Position numbers and translations under genes: made by a program. Source: Flavobacteriales bacterium (GTDB taxonomy: Bacteria > Bacteroidota > Bacteroidia > Flavobacteriales_F > PHOS-HE28). From it: a stretch of 64,000 nucleotides of DNA. The stretch spans positions 620,001 through 684,000 of the forward strand of contig JADKAN010000001.1 of NCBI GenBank assembly GCA_016719225.1. The letters run 5' to 3'. A model generated the notes under the pieces. That model did not search any database, had not been told where the DNA came from, and saw only the letters and a program-made list of their open reading frames with translations. Shown here in pieces: positions 25,441 to 34,124 of the stretch. Within the stretch, counting starts at the first letter, position 1, and every line of letters begins with the position of its first letter.

Positions 25441-26133
25441 TTATATCGAGGTAGCTTCGCCTTCCTCACGATCGAAGCGGGCTTCCAACGCGCTTGCTGA
25501 TCTTGCTGTTTTGCGCGCCCAAGCCAACTTCAAGGCCATGAGCTCATCCTTTTGTAGCTGCCAATTCACAGTGCTCTGCCGCAAACGCTGCATCACCGTG
25601 TATAAGGTGATCGCCGCGGCCACGGAGATGTTGTAGCTTTCCGTAAAGCCGAACATCGGAATGCGGAGCTGTAGATCCGCCGCTTCGCGCATCGTGTCAC
25701 TGATACCTGTAAGCTCTGTGCCGAAGCAGAAAGCGAGCGGTTTATCCAACGGTATGTTCTCCGGTGTGTACGCGCCGGTGGCAGGTGTGGTGGCCACCAG
25801 CAGGTAGCCGCGGTCCTTTAGGACCTTCGCACAAACTGCGCTGTTATCCACTTCCTTTTCCCGGTAGCGGTGCATGTCGGTCCATTTGGATGAACCCAAG
25901 GTGACGTCCGGGTTCACGGTGTACTTATTCCTGTTCTCTATGATGTGAAGGTCCTGTACACCGAGCAATTCCGAGGTGCGCACCACGGCACTCGCGTTAT
26001 GCGGCTGGTATATGTCTTCCAGTACCACGTTGATATGCCGCGTTCGTTCTGGCGCGATGCGGTCGAACAAGTTGAGCTTGTTCGCGGATACGAATTCGGC
26101 GAGCTGTGCGTAGCGTTCGGCGTCTGTGGCCAT
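25441..26133 (-). CDS. trmH: tRNA (guanosine-2'-O-)-methyltransferase, TrmH/SpoU family
   Basis: A 230-residue SPOUT methyltransferase. Motif 1 is VVLEDIYQPHNASAVVRTSE near residue 36, motif 2 is FCFGTELTGIS near residue 135, and motif 3 is MFGFTESYNISVAAAITLY near residue 158. These give the knotted SAM site and the catalytic arginine. The N-terminal helical region and C-terminal extension are typical of TrmH, which methylates G18 of tRNAs. Whether this is Gm18 or another position is inferred from the subfamily. HU lies upstream behind its own terminator, so trmH probably has its own promoter. Confidence 0.9.
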   Translation of the reverse strand: MATDAERYAQLAEFVSANKLNLFDRIAPERTRHINVVLEDIYQPHNASAVVRTSELLGVQDLHIIENRNKYTVNPDVTLGSSKWTDMHRYREKEVDNSAVCAKVLKDRGYLLVATTPATGAYTPENIPLDKPLAFCFGTELTGISDTMREAADLQLRIPMFGFTESYNISVAAAITLYTVMQRLRQSTVNWQLQKDELMALKLAWARKTARSASALEARFDREEGEATSI

Positions 26134-26154
26134 GGCGGATGTATCGGTACAAAA

Positions 26155-26186
26155 GAAAAGGTCCCCCGGTGAAGGAGGACCTTTTC
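26155..26186 (-). terminator. Terminator of the HU gene
   Basis: A 10-base stem (gaaaaggtcc with ggaccttttc) with a 12-base loop lies 18 bases beyond the HU stop and continues into TTTTCTTTTG on the minus strand. Confidence 0.88.
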
Positions 26187-26203
26187 AATTTACAAAAGGT
26201 GGA

Positions 26204-26482
26204 TCACTTCACCTTCTTGCTCAGGTCTGCACCTGCTTTGAACTTCACCACCTTCTTAGCGGCGATCTTGATCTCTTTGCCGGTCTGGGGGTTGCGGCCT
26301 TTACGAGCGGCACGCTTGGTGATGCTGAAAGTACCGAAGCCCACGAGAGCTACGCGGTCGCCTTTCTTCAAAGCCTTGGTGGTGTTGTTCACGAAGGCAT
26401 CCAAGGCACGCTTTGCGTCAGCCTTGGAGATCTTGGCCTCAGCGGCCATCGATTCGATAAGTTCTGCTTTGTTCAGGCCCAT
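26204..26482 (-). CDS. HU family DNA-binding protein
   Basis: A 92-residue HU protein: NKAELIESMAAEAKISKADA at the N-terminus, the V-GFGTFSITKRAARKGRNP signature arm near residues 45-63 with the intercalating proline, and TGKEIKIAAKKVVKFKAG at the end. It bends and compacts chromosomal DNA as a dimer. The ATG at 26482 gives the standard length. It has a clear Bacteroidetes promoter 42 bases upstream and its own terminator, so it is monocistronic. Confidence 0.97.
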   Translation of the reverse strand: MGLNKAELIESMAAEAKISKADAKRALDAFVNNTTKALKKGDRVALVGFGTFSITKRAARKGRNPQTGKEIKIAAKKVVKFKAGADLSKKVK

Positions 26483-26524
26483 GTTCTGTTTTGGTTTTTG
26501 AGTGTTGTGGTTTAGGACTCGACA

Positions 26525-26532
26525 CAAATGTA
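26525..26532 (-). promoter_or_regulatory. HU promoter: TTG, 19-base spacer, TACATTTG
   Basis: On the minus strand TACATTTG matches TAnnTTTG exactly. A TTG lies 19 bases further upstream, the expected spacing for the -33 element of the Bacteroidetes sigma-A promoter. This is the best-formed promoter seen in the window. Confidence 0.7.
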
Positions 26533-26688
26533 TTCGGAAAGCCCCTGTTTACAAGGGTTTCAGACGGTATGCCCGGAAAATGTTGAAAAAGCAGGGGTTT
26601 TGTTGATAAGTCGCCCGCAATCGCACTGATACCAACGGTTTCAGAAGGTGCTGATTTTCGACATTTGAGCCTTGCTCATTTTTGGTTG

Positions 26689-27645
26689 TCAACGCAAAAC
26701 CACCTGATCCACTGCGCCCGTTCCATTGAGCAGATCCTTGGCCGTCATCGGCCGCTTGCCTTCCATTTGCAATTCCAATAATTCCAATTCACCCGTTCCG
26801 CATTGCACGAACAGTCTTCCCTGATCGGTATAAAGACGCCCATATTCCGTGTGGTTCTTTCCGGATTTGACCGGATGCGTGCGCAGGATCTTCAATTGCC
26901 GCGCGGGTCTATCCGGCTCGTTCCAGGTGGTCCATGCACCCGGTGATGGAGCCAAGCCGCGCACGAGGTCGTGCAAGCGCTTAGCATCCCGTTCCCACGG
27001 GATGCGGCAATCAACGGTGTTGATCTTCGGTGCAGCGTGCCGGTCGCCACCGGCGAAACCCGACTGTGGTACTGCATCCATGGTGCCGTCGAAAATATCC
27101 TTTACCGTGGCCACGAGCAATTCAGCCCCCATCAACTTGAGGCGATCGTGCAGTTGGCCTGCATTCTCGTCGGGCCCGATATCCGTTTCGCTCTGCAGCA
27201 GCAGATCGCCCATGTCGATCTCGCCTTGAATGAAGAAAGTGCTCACACCCGTCTTCTTCTCCCCGTTGATGATGGCCCAATTGATGGGTGCGGCCCCACG
27301 ATAGTCGGGTAGTACGGATGCGTGCAGGTTCAACGTGCCCAAGGGCGGCCTTTCCCAAACAAGCGCCGGTAACATCCGGAACGCCACAACCACATAGAGG
27401 TCCGCGCGGAACTTATCCAGTTCTGCATGGAAGGCAGGGTCTTTCAATTTTTCCGGCTGCAGCACGGGCAGCCCGAGTTCCAGCGCACGCTGTTTCACAT
27501 CGCTTGCGCGCAACTGGCGTCCACGACCCGCCGGACGGTCCGGTGCGGTAACCACTGCGGAAATGGTGAAGCCCGCATTTATCAAGGCTTCCAATGAAGC
27601 CGTGGCGAATGCGGGCGTGCCCATGAAGATGATCTTTTTGCTCAT
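26689..27645 (-). CDS. fmt: Methionyl-tRNA formyltransferase
   Basis: Fmt formylates initiator Met-tRNA with 10-formyltetrahydrofolate. The 318-residue protein begins KKIIFMGTPAFATASLEALI. It has the folate-site motif NLHASVLPDYRGAAPINWAI near residue 107, which holds the catalytic histidine, and the GDL-rich IQGEIDMGDLL near residue 139. The C-terminal OB-like tRNA-binding domain covers about residues 207-318. Length and motifs are complete. It is the last gene of recQ-mpg-fmt and overlaps mpg by 4 bases. Confidence 0.96.
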   Translation of the reverse strand: MSKKIIFMGTPAFATASLEALINAGFTISAVVTAPDRPAGRGRQLRASDVKQRALELGLPVLQPEKLKDPAFHAELDKFRADLYVVVAFRMLPALVWERPPLGTLNLHASVLPDYRGAAPINWAIINGEKKTGVSTFFIQGEIDMGDLLLQSETDIGPDENAGQLHDRLKLMGAELLVATVKDIFDGTMDAVPQSGFAGGDRHAAPKINTVDCRIPWERDAKRLHDLVRGLAPSPGAWTTWNEPDRPARQLKILRTHPVKSGKNHTEYGRLYTDQGRLFVQCGTGELELLELQMEGKRPMTAKDLLNGTGAVDQVVLR

Positions 27646-28223
27646 GCCTTGTCCGGGATCACGGTCCGGAACCGGTAGGGAAGAAGGGCGTCGGCGCCGG
27701 CGTAATCAACGCCGATGCGCGGGCCTGTTATTATGGAAGCCTCCGGTATGCTGATGCCCTGGTCTTCGATATGGACGACCTTCCCCAAGAGGTCAGCACC
27801 CGTAATTGCCGTGGTGATTCCGAGCGCTTGCGAGAGCGTGCCGGGGCCGCCGGTGGTAGGACGCTCCATGTTGCGCCTTTCGGCCATGGTGACAAGCCCG
27901 TGCAGGGGCTTGATGGCACGTACCAATACCGCATGGGCAACGCCTTCCGAGTTCGTTACCACATTGAACAAGTGATGGATGCCGTAGCAGAGGTAGACGT
28001 ACGCATGGCCGGGTGGCCCGTACATCATGCGGTTCCGTCCGGTTACTTTTCCATTGTACGCATGTGACGCGCGGTCCACCGCCCCGGCATACGCTTCGGT
28101 TTCCGTGATAATGCCTGATGTGGTCCGGCCGCCGATGCGTGTTACCAGCACCTTGCCCAAAAGTGCGCGCGATACGGCGACCACATCCGGGTCGTCATAA
28201 AAGGACCGCTTCAACAACGTCAT
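27642..28223 (-). CDS. DNA-3-methyladenine glycosylase (AAG/MPG type)
   Basis: A 193-residue alkyladenine-DNA glycosylase of the eukaryote-like AAG family. The conserved blocks are ETEAYAGAVDRASHAYNGK near residue 41, RNRMMYGPPGHAYVYLCYG near residue 64 and VLVRAIKPL near residue 100. The tyrosine that flips the base and the glutamate that activates water (ETEAY) are present. It excises alkylated purines, starting base excision repair. It overlaps recQ and fmt by 4 bases on each side, grouping two repair genes with a translation gene. Confidence 0.95.
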   Translation of the reverse strand: MTLLKRSFYDDPDVVAVSRALLGKVLVTRIGGRTTSGIITETEAYAGAVDRASHAYNGKVTGRNRMMYGPPGHAYVYLCYGIHHLFNVVTNSEGVAHAVLVRAIKPLHGLVTMAERRNMERPTTGGPGTLSQALGITTAITGADLLGKVVHIEDQGISIPEASIITGPRIGVDYAGADALLPYRFRTVIPDKA

Positions 28224-30010
28224 CCCGCGTGCGCCGATCTTTTTCCACCATGCTCATCGTGGCCCCAACGTCCTGCAGGCTCAATGGCAATTCCTTCCGT
28301 ATCCATGCGCTTCCTGCAGTTGTCGCAACGCCCACAAGGTTCGCTGGTGGCTTCACCGAAGTAGGCCAGTACCGCCTGTTCACGGCAGGTTTCCAGCCGG
28401 AAGCTGTAATGGGCCATGGCCTCCAACCGTCGCCGTGCGCGTTCTTCCCGGAGTTGCAGGGCCTCGCGGTCCAGCACCAACGTGGCCGCATCGCGCCGCG
28501 GCATCATAAATGTCACCGTGGGCAGGTCATTCCGTGGATGGTAGAAGAGGAATTTGTCGCGGTCCAGGTCTTGAAGGATCTTCCGCACCTTGGCCACGGA
28601 AATAGATAAATGCGTAGCGATGGCTTCTTCGTCCACGATGGATGGTTCTTCAAAAAGACCACCGTACATCCGCAGCATGGTCTCCACTACCGGACCGCGA
28701 ACGGGGTCTTCCACCCGCATCCGGTATACCGTTGCACTATCGGCACGCAGCATCGCTCGGGAGGGGGTGCGTGCACCTTCGGAGAGAGCGATGCCGCCAT
28801 CCAGCTCAAGAGCTTTCAACGCACCGTTCACCGTACTCGGTGTTAGCTCGGTGCGCCTTGCCAGGTCACGTAGATCCAACGTGTACGCTTCGAACGCACC
28901 GGCACCCAACGCAATGCCGTGCTTGTCCGCGAAGGCTTGATATACACGCCGCACTTGAGCCAGGGTGGGGAAGGAGCCGAGCATCCGCTCACGCATCACG
29001 GCCTCATCCTCGCTCTTGGCCAGTAGGAATGCGTGTGCGCGTTGACCATCGCGCCCGGCGCGTCCCGCTTCCTGATAATAGCTCTCCATGTCCGGTGGCG
29101 GCTCCATGTGTATCACGCTGCGAACGTCGGCTTTGTCGATGCCCATGCCAAAAGCATTGGTCGCGCACACGAAGCGGACCTCCCCTGTGGACCAGTCGGC
29201 CTGCACGCGGTCGCGTTCGTCATGCGGCAGGCCGGCGTGGTAGGCCGCTGCGGAAACACCTTGCTCCATCAGGTAGTGCGCGGTCTGCACCGTGCCCCGC
29301 CGGTTCCGGACGTACACGATGCCGCTGCCGGGGCAGTTCCGTGTGACCTTCAGAAGAGCCCCCAGTTTGTCCTCCGCGCGGCTGGTCCAGAACACGAGTT
29401 CCGGCCTGGTGAACGATCCGCGCAGGGCATTGGGCTTTCGGAAGGCCAAGCGCAGCATGATGTCCTCCGTTACCTCCGGTGTGGCCGATGCGGTCAACGC
29501 GATCACCGGGACCGATGGATGTACCTCGCGCACCGCGGCGATGAGCAGATACGCTGGACGGAAATCATAGCCCCATTGGCTAATGCAATGCGCTTCATCC
29601 ACTGCCAATAGGGACAAGGGCATGTTCGGCAAACGCATCTTGAACAACTCCGATCCCAATCGTTCCGGTGACACGTACAAGAAACTCAGCTTGTTGTTCA
29701 CCGCACTTTCTAAAGCGTTGTCGATCTCTGTTGAGGTCATGCCGCTGGTAATGGCCGCGGCGCGGACGCCGCACTTGCGCAGCCGTTCCACTTGATCGCG
29801 CATAAGGGCGATCAACGGGGATACCACGATGCACAGGCCGCCCATGGCCAATGCAGGTACTTGGAAGCAAAGACTTTTTCCGCCACCGGTGGGCAACAAG
29901 GCAAGGGTATCACGCCCGGCCATTACCGAACGGACCACCTCTTCCTGCATGGGCCTGAAACCGGCGTAGCCCCATGTTTCACGAAGCACTGCGTGGATAT
30001 CCCTATGCAT
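28220..30010 (-). CDS. recQ: ATP-dependent DNA helicase RecQ family
   Basis: A 596-residue superfamily 2 helicase. Walker A is LLPTGGGKSLCFQVPAL near residue 36, motif II DEAHCISQWGYDFRP near residue 133, motif V CATNAFGMGIDKADVR near residue 290, and motif VI QEAGRAGRDG near residue 321. The C-terminal zinc-binding cysteines are CREQAVLAYFGE then CGRCDNC near residue 560. No HRDC domain follows, so this is the short RecQ form. I chose the ATG at 30010 (MHRDIHAVL); the longer frame would extend into the ilvE promoter region. It overlaps mpg by 4 bases. Confidence 0.93.
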   Translation of the reverse strand: MHRDIHAVLRETWGYAGFRPMQEEVVRSVMAGRDTLALLPTGGGKSLCFQVPALAMGGLCIVVSPLIALMRDQVERLRKCGVRAAAITSGMTSTEIDNALESAVNNKLSFLYVSPERLGSELFKMRLPNMPLSLLAVDEAHCISQWGYDFRPAYLLIAAVREVHPSVPVIALTASATPEVTEDIMLRLAFRKPNALRGSFTRPELVFWTSRAEDKLGALLKVTRNCPGSGIVYVRNRRGTVQTAHYLMEQGVSAAAYHAGLPHDERDRVQADWSTGEVRFVCATNAFGMGIDKADVRSVIHMEPPPDMESYYQEAGRAGRDGQRAHAFLLAKSEDEAVMRERMLGSFPTLAQVRRVYQAFADKHGIALGAGAFEAYTLDLRDLARRTELTPSTVNGALKALELDGGIALSEGARTPSRAMLRADSATVYRMRVEDPVRGPVVETMLRMYGGLFEEPSIVDEEAIATHLSISVAKVRKILQDLDRDKFLFYHPRNDLPTVTFMMPRRDAATLVLDREALQLREERARRRLEAMAHYSFRLETCREQAVLAYFGEATSEPCGRCDNCRKRMDTEGIAIEPAGRWGHDEHGGKRSAHAG

Positions 30011-30089
30011 TGCAACTACAAGGATACGGGTAACGTTGCCTTGGTCGACAACCATGGACGGGTTACATTTGGGCACCAAGCATACCGCT

Positions 30090-31160
30090 ATGATCATCAC
30101 CGAACCACGTATCGATATCCGGCCGATCGGCACATCGCGCCTTGCATCCACCGACTTGGAGAACCTCAAATTCGGCCGTGTCTTCACCGACCACATGTAT
30201 GTTATGGACTATGTGGACGGCGCATGGCAGCAGCCGGTGATCCGGGCCTATGAGGATGAGTCTTTGAGCCCCGCCACGTTGGTACTGCATTACGCTCAGA
30301 CCATCTTCGAAGGAATGAAGGCCTACAAGAACGAGCGCGGCGAGGTTTCCTTGTTCCGGCCGCAAGCGAACATTGCCCGCATGAACCGCAGCGCCGCCCG
30401 GATGGCCATGCCCGCCATACCGGAAGATGTTTTTTTGGACGGACTGAAGCAGTTGGTGAAGATCGATGCCGCTTGGGTCCCTGAGGGAAAGGAAGCTGCG
30501 CTTTACATCCGGCCCTTCATGTACGCCGACGATGAATATATCGGTGTTAAACCGAGCGACAATTATCGCTTCGCCATCTTCATTTGCCCAGTGCGCGGTT
30601 ATTACCAAGAGCCGTTGCGCGTGAAGCTGGAACTGCAATACAGCCGTGCCTTCCCCGGTGGAACGGGTGCCATCAAATGCGGTGGCAACTATGCCGGTGG
30701 ATTGTATCCCTCCAAAATGGCACAGAACGAAGGCTATCACCAGTTGCTGTGGACCGATGCCATGGAGCATAAGTACATCGAGGAGAGTGGCACCATGAAC
30801 GTGTTCTTCATCATCGACGGAGTGCTTACCACGCCATCGTTGGACGGCACGATCTTGCCGGGCATTACCCGGGACAGCATTCTGACATTGGCGCGGGACA
30901 AAGGGTTGCCCACGGTTGAGCGTAAGGTTTCCGTGGAGGAGGTTCTTGCGGCTGCGAAAGCCGGTAAGCTCAATGCTGCATTCGGAGCTGGTACCGCCGC
31001 CACCATTGCGCCCATAGCAGCCATCGGCCATGCAGGTGGTGTGATCGACCTACCCGAACCCGGTGCGGACAATGAAGTGATGAAGTTGGGCACCATGCTG
31101 GATGATATCCGCCGGGGGCGCACAGCGGACAAGCATGGCTGGATGGTCCGCGCTTCGTGA
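30090..31160 (+). CDS. ilvE: Branched-chain amino acid aminotransferase
   Basis: A 356-residue class IV PLP enzyme of the long BCAT group: LHYAQTIFEGMKAYKNERGE near residue 70, RSAARMAMPAIP near residue 103, and the PLP lysine in TGAIKCGGNYAGG near residue 195. The conserved EESGTMNVFFIIDG block is near residue 231 and LPGITRDSIL near residue 256. It interconverts valine, leucine and isoleucine with their keto acids. I chose the ATG at 30090 (MIITEPRIDIRP). It is divergent from recQ with 79 bases between the starts and ends at a strong terminator. Confidence 0.95.
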   Translation: MIITEPRIDIRPIGTSRLASTDLENLKFGRVFTDHMYVMDYVDGAWQQPVIRAYEDESLSPATLVLHYAQTIFEGMKAYKNERGEVSLFRPQANIARMNRSAARMAMPAIPEDVFLDGLKQLVKIDAAWVPEGKEAALYIRPFMYADDEYIGVKPSDNYRFAIFICPVRGYYQEPLRVKLELQYSRAFPGGTGAIKCGGNYAGGLYPSKMAQNEGYHQLLWTDAMEHKYIEESGTMNVFFIIDGVLTTPSLDGTILPGITRDSILTLARDKGLPTVERKVSVEEVLAAAKAGKLNAAFGAGTAATIAPIAAIGHAGGVIDLPEPGADNEVMKLGTMLDDIRRGRTADKHGWMVRAS

Positions 31161-31175
31161 TCGCTAAGTCTTTTG

Positions 31176-31210
31176 AAAGCCCCGCGACCTTCAACGGTGC
31201 GGGGCTTTTT
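31176..31210 (+). terminator. Terminator after ilvE
   Basis: A perfect 10-base stem (aaagccccgc with gcggggcttt) and 13-base loop end in ttttt, about 16 bases after the ilvE stop. Confidence 0.9.
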
Positions 31211-31270
31211 CTATTTCCAGCGTTCGGATCATGCGATCCGCGTGGTTTTTGCATCTTGCACTTGTAGAGC

Positions 31271-32635
31271 ATGAGCCGCTATCTCCATTGGGCGCGTTGG
31301 GCAGTGGTGACCTTGGCATTTGCCATCGTCACGAGCGGTGATGCGCAGTCCTTCCGCCAAGCGTTGCAGGTATTGGACAGTTTGGACGCTTCATCCGTGG
31401 CTTTCGCGGAAATGTCCGTGAACGGCCGCGTGCTGGGTTCCACGGATGCCGATGGACAAGGAACATTGCAGTGGGACCGGACCGCTGCGCTAATAGTCAC
31501 TTTTTCCCACGTTGGCTATGGCACGCAGGAGCGCATTCTTTCGCCCGCATCCGTGCTGAAGGATGGCAAATGGACGGTGCGCTTGATGCCGACGGAGTTC
31601 CGGCTTGGGTCCGTTTCCGTGGGTAGGTCCGCGCCCGTGCAGGTGTTCCAACGGAAGGACCTGCATGCGGCCGATCTGCTGGTCAACAACGACGGGCTTT
31701 GGGTGCTTGCGTATGAACATCCGCGCATGGTACGGGCACAAAGCGACGCCAGCAAAGAGATCCTACGTGATGTGCGGCTGGTGTTGTTGGATACCGCTTA
31801 CCGCGAAGTCGCCTCTTGCCCTGTGCCGGAGGATGTCTTCGGACTGCGTCACGACCTACGCAACGACGTGGTGATCGAAGGAACGCGCCATGCGTTCGGG
31901 GTGGGTAGGAGGGGAGATGACCTTGTGCTCCAGGTCTTCGGGTTGGAAGAACTGCGGCACGCGGTACTTCCGTGGACGGACAGCATTCCCGGATGGGTGT
32001 TGGGTTCCAACGCCGACAGCACCTTCCCCGCACTGGACCATCTGGCGTTGGCTTCCCTGCATGACTCCGCCCGTAGGATCTGTTCCGTGGTTGACACGTT
32101 CATGATGGACCTGTTCCGCAGCTCCTACAAATACATGCGTGGATCCGACAAGGTGCTGGCCATGAATTTAGCTTCCGACCTCGGCGTGGACAAAGAGGTA
32201 GTGGCGGGTTACATGACCGGCTTTAGCCACAACAGTTGGTACCGGCCCGTGTATGCTCCGTTGTTCGTGGTAGCGGATACGCTGCTCGTCTTCGATCACA
32301 CACGAGGAAGCTTGCGAAAATTCACCCTCGACCTCATTCCCGCAGGGGAGGCACCCGTGTATCATCAGGCCAAGGCAGAAAGCCGTTACTGGTCCGGACG
32401 GCTACTGCAGGATCGTACCGGTCAACAGGTCTATGCGCTTTTCCAGCGCAATGGCGTGGCTTGGCTGCGTTCCATCGACCCTGTTTCAGGTGTTTTGGGA
32501 GAGCCTTTCCGTCTGCAATATCCCTACCCCGAAAAGGTCCAAGTGCAGGCAGGGCGCGTTTATTACATCTGGCGGTCCCTGGGTTCCTTGCAGAAACGAA
32601 CGATCTACCGTGAGTCCACACCCATCAGTGATTGA
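31271..32635 (+). CDS. Uncharacterised exported protein with a carboxypeptidase-regulatory-like N-terminal domain
   Basis: I do not recognise a specific function. The 454-residue protein starts with a signal peptide (VVTLAFAIVTSGDAQS). A carboxypeptidase D regulatory-like beta-sandwich follows (ALQVLDSLDASSVAFAEM, GRVLGSTDADGQGTLQW, VTFSHVGYGTQERIL, residues 30-120), of the kind found before SusC-like barrels. Here no barrel follows. Residues 140-450 alternate short strands with repeats of the LVNNDGLWVLAYEH and VVADTLLVFDHTRGSLRKF type, suggesting a beta-propeller. It stands alone between two terminated or oppositely oriented genes. Confidence 0.7.
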   Translation: MSRYLHWARWAVVTLAFAIVTSGDAQSFRQALQVLDSLDASSVAFAEMSVNGRVLGSTDADGQGTLQWDRTAALIVTFSHVGYGTQERILSPASVLKDGKWTVRLMPTEFRLGSVSVGRSAPVQVFQRKDLHAADLLVNNDGLWVLAYEHPRMVRAQSDASKEILRDVRLVLLDTAYREVASCPVPEDVFGLRHDLRNDVVIEGTRHAFGVGRRGDDLVLQVFGLEELRHAVLPWTDSIPGWVLGSNADSTFPALDHLALASLHDSARRICSVVDTFMMDLFRSSYKYMRGSDKVLAMNLASDLGVDKEVVAGYMTGFSHNSWYRPVYAPLFVVADTLLVFDHTRGSLRKFTLDLIPAGEAPVYHQAKAESRYWSGRLLQDRTGQQVYALFQRNGVAWLRSIDPVSGVLGEPFRLQYPYPEKVQVQAGRVYYIWRSLGSLQKRTIYRESTPISD

Positions 32636-32656
32636 TCGGCATGCGGCTGTGGTTGG

Positions 32657-33142
32657 TCAGCCTTGTTTGGGCGTGTCCCACCACACAAGCGAACCTTCAC
32701 CGTTCACCACTTCTTCCCAATCCGTGGCATCAAAGTCGATGCGGATCACTGCGCAGGTGGGCAGGTCGCCCAAGCCACTTTGGGCAAGATCGTCCGCTAA
32801 CAAGCTGAGCCCGGGATTGTGGCCGAATATCATGGCGCTTTTCACGGACTTCGGAAAGGCGTTCAAAGTGGCCAAAAGGGTGCTGGCAGGGGCCAGGTAA
32901 AGGCTCGGCAATTCCTGTGGTGCTTCCAGTCCGAGTTCCTTGGCGAAGAAGGCCGCAGTGCTCCTAGCGCGCAAGGCGGTGCTAGTGATCCAAAGGTCCA
33001 CGGGCTCTGCGCGTTCTGCAAAGCGCTTTGCCATCATGGGTGCGTCGCTCATGCCACGCTCGTTCAGTGGACGATCAATGTCGCCATTGGCGGTCTCTGT
33101 CCAAGCACTTTTGGCGTGACGGACGATGTATAGAGTTTTGAT
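32657..33142 (-). CDS. SixA-like phosphohistidine phosphatase (histidine phosphatase superfamily), apparent ATC start
   Basis: Reading from 33142, the product begins (M)KTLYIVRHAKSAW, the catalytic RHG-type motif of SixA. NERGMSDAPMMAKR, the second arginine motif STALRARSTAAFF and the C-terminal histidine in IFGHNPGLSLLADD follow. All four active-site positions of the family appear present in about 161 residues. There is no ATG, GTG or TTG upstream of the RHA motif: the frame opens after a TAA at 33155-33157 with ATC ATC TCT CCC ATC AAA. The first in-frame ATG (33052) would delete the catalytic histidine. The ATC at 33142 aligns with the usual start. SixA removes phosphate from phosphohistidine proteins. 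Confidence 0.8.
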   Translation of the reverse strand: MKTLYIVRHAKSAWTETANGDIDRPLNERGMSDAPMMAKRFAERAEPVDLWITSTALRARSTAAFFAKELGLEAPQELPSLYLAPASTLLATLNAFPKSVKSAMIFGHNPGLSLLADDLAQSGLGDLPTCAVIRIDFDATDWEEVVNGEGSLVWWDTPKQG

Positions 33143-33222
33143 GGGAGAGATGATTTAGTCCTGGTGTCGCGGTTGCCGTTCTCTGGAGAGTTGACCGGCA
33201 CCTACAGAGTTGAAAGCGCAGC

Positions 33223-33663
33223 CTATGCCTTAACGAATTCCTTCAATCCGCCGAGGATTGAGTAGAGCAATGCGCCTGCATCGTTGCTTACGAGCAACGG
33301 CACTTGTACAGCTTTGGCATCGCTGAAACCTTGGCCTGGCATCGCCTTGGAAACATGCAGGAAAAGACTTTGGGGGTAAGTGCCGGAAAAGAGGATGTCC
33401 ACTACATCACCACCTGCAAGCCGCAAGGCGTAGCGCGGATAATGGCTCGCGGGATCTTTCCAGGACGTATTCTGTTCAAGCACGTGGCCCTCCTTGCGCA
33501 GGTCGGAACGCCATTCGTCCATCACGTAGTTCACAATGTCCTCCACGAAGATCTCGGGATCCGTAGGGAGCAGCAGTTGCTGGTGGTCCACAGGTGCCAG
33601 CAACCGCGCGTGCGTATGCCGCAGTGCGGTGAGCATCTCGTCCACTTGGGCGTTGAAGTTCAT
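33223..33663 (-). CDS. Uncharacterised 146-residue protein
   Basis: I do not recognise this protein. It is soluble and mixed alpha/beta, with an acidic N-terminal half (QVDEMLTALRHTHARLL, then IFVEDIVNYVMDEWRSDLR) and a C-terminal LLVSNDAGALLYSILGGLKE. Codon use and an ATG preceded by no competing start support it as real. It shares strand and neighbourhood with the SixA-like gene (80 bases) and a tiny membrane-protein gene upstream. Confidence 0.65.
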   Translation of the reverse strand: MNFNAQVDEMLTALRHTHARLLAPVDHQQLLLPTDPEIFVEDIVNYVMDEWRSDLRKEGHVLEQNTSWKDPASHYPRYALRLAGGDVVDILFSGTYPQSLFLHVSKAMPGQGFSDAKAVQVPLLVSNDAGALLYSILGGLKEFVKA

Positions 33664-33769
33664 GGTAGTGGCGTCTCGTTTACGATCGCAAACTACTTTC
33701 CATGAGCCACCGATCGCCCATCCCTGGCAACGGGTTATACACGATCGATCAACGATCGCCTGTACCTGC

Positions 33770-33889
33770 TCAATTACAGGTGCCCAAAAGCCAGTACAGT
33801 ATGATGAACACCACTACGGTGCCGACGCAGCCGCCACCGAGTTTCTTAGCGCCGTAGCCGGCAATGAGGGTCTTGAAAAGTCCGTTCAT
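33770..33889 (-). CDS. 39-residue single-pass membrane protein
   Basis: A very short gene with a good ATG. The product begins MNGLFKTLIAGYGAKKLGGG and continues with a single hydrophobic segment, CVGTVVVFIILYWLLG, before ending TCN. The GYGAKKLGGG stretch followed by one transmembrane helix recalls small unannotated proteins I associate with Bacteroidetes, but I cannot name the family. The positive-charged N-terminus predicts a cytoplasmic N-terminal side. It might be a regulatory or stress peptide, but no target is suggested by the context. Confidence 0.65.
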   Translation of the reverse strand: MNGLFKTLIAGYGAKKLGGGCVGTVVVFIILYWLLGTCN

Positions 33890-34124
33890 GGGTTTTGGTT
33901 TCGTTGATAACGCATAACCCCGCATCCGGTTCGTTGCGCCATCCAAGCAGGATGTTCTTGGCGGGATGCATCAAACGTACACCACTTGAACCGGCCGCGC
34001 TACCTGCTCGGAAAGGGTCCTCCAAAAAGGACCATAGCTAGTACCGGAATTCATCGCGGAACGCGCTACTTCCGTACCTGGCGACATCGCGGCAACGCCT
34101 GACAAGTGACCACAGTGATCAGCT

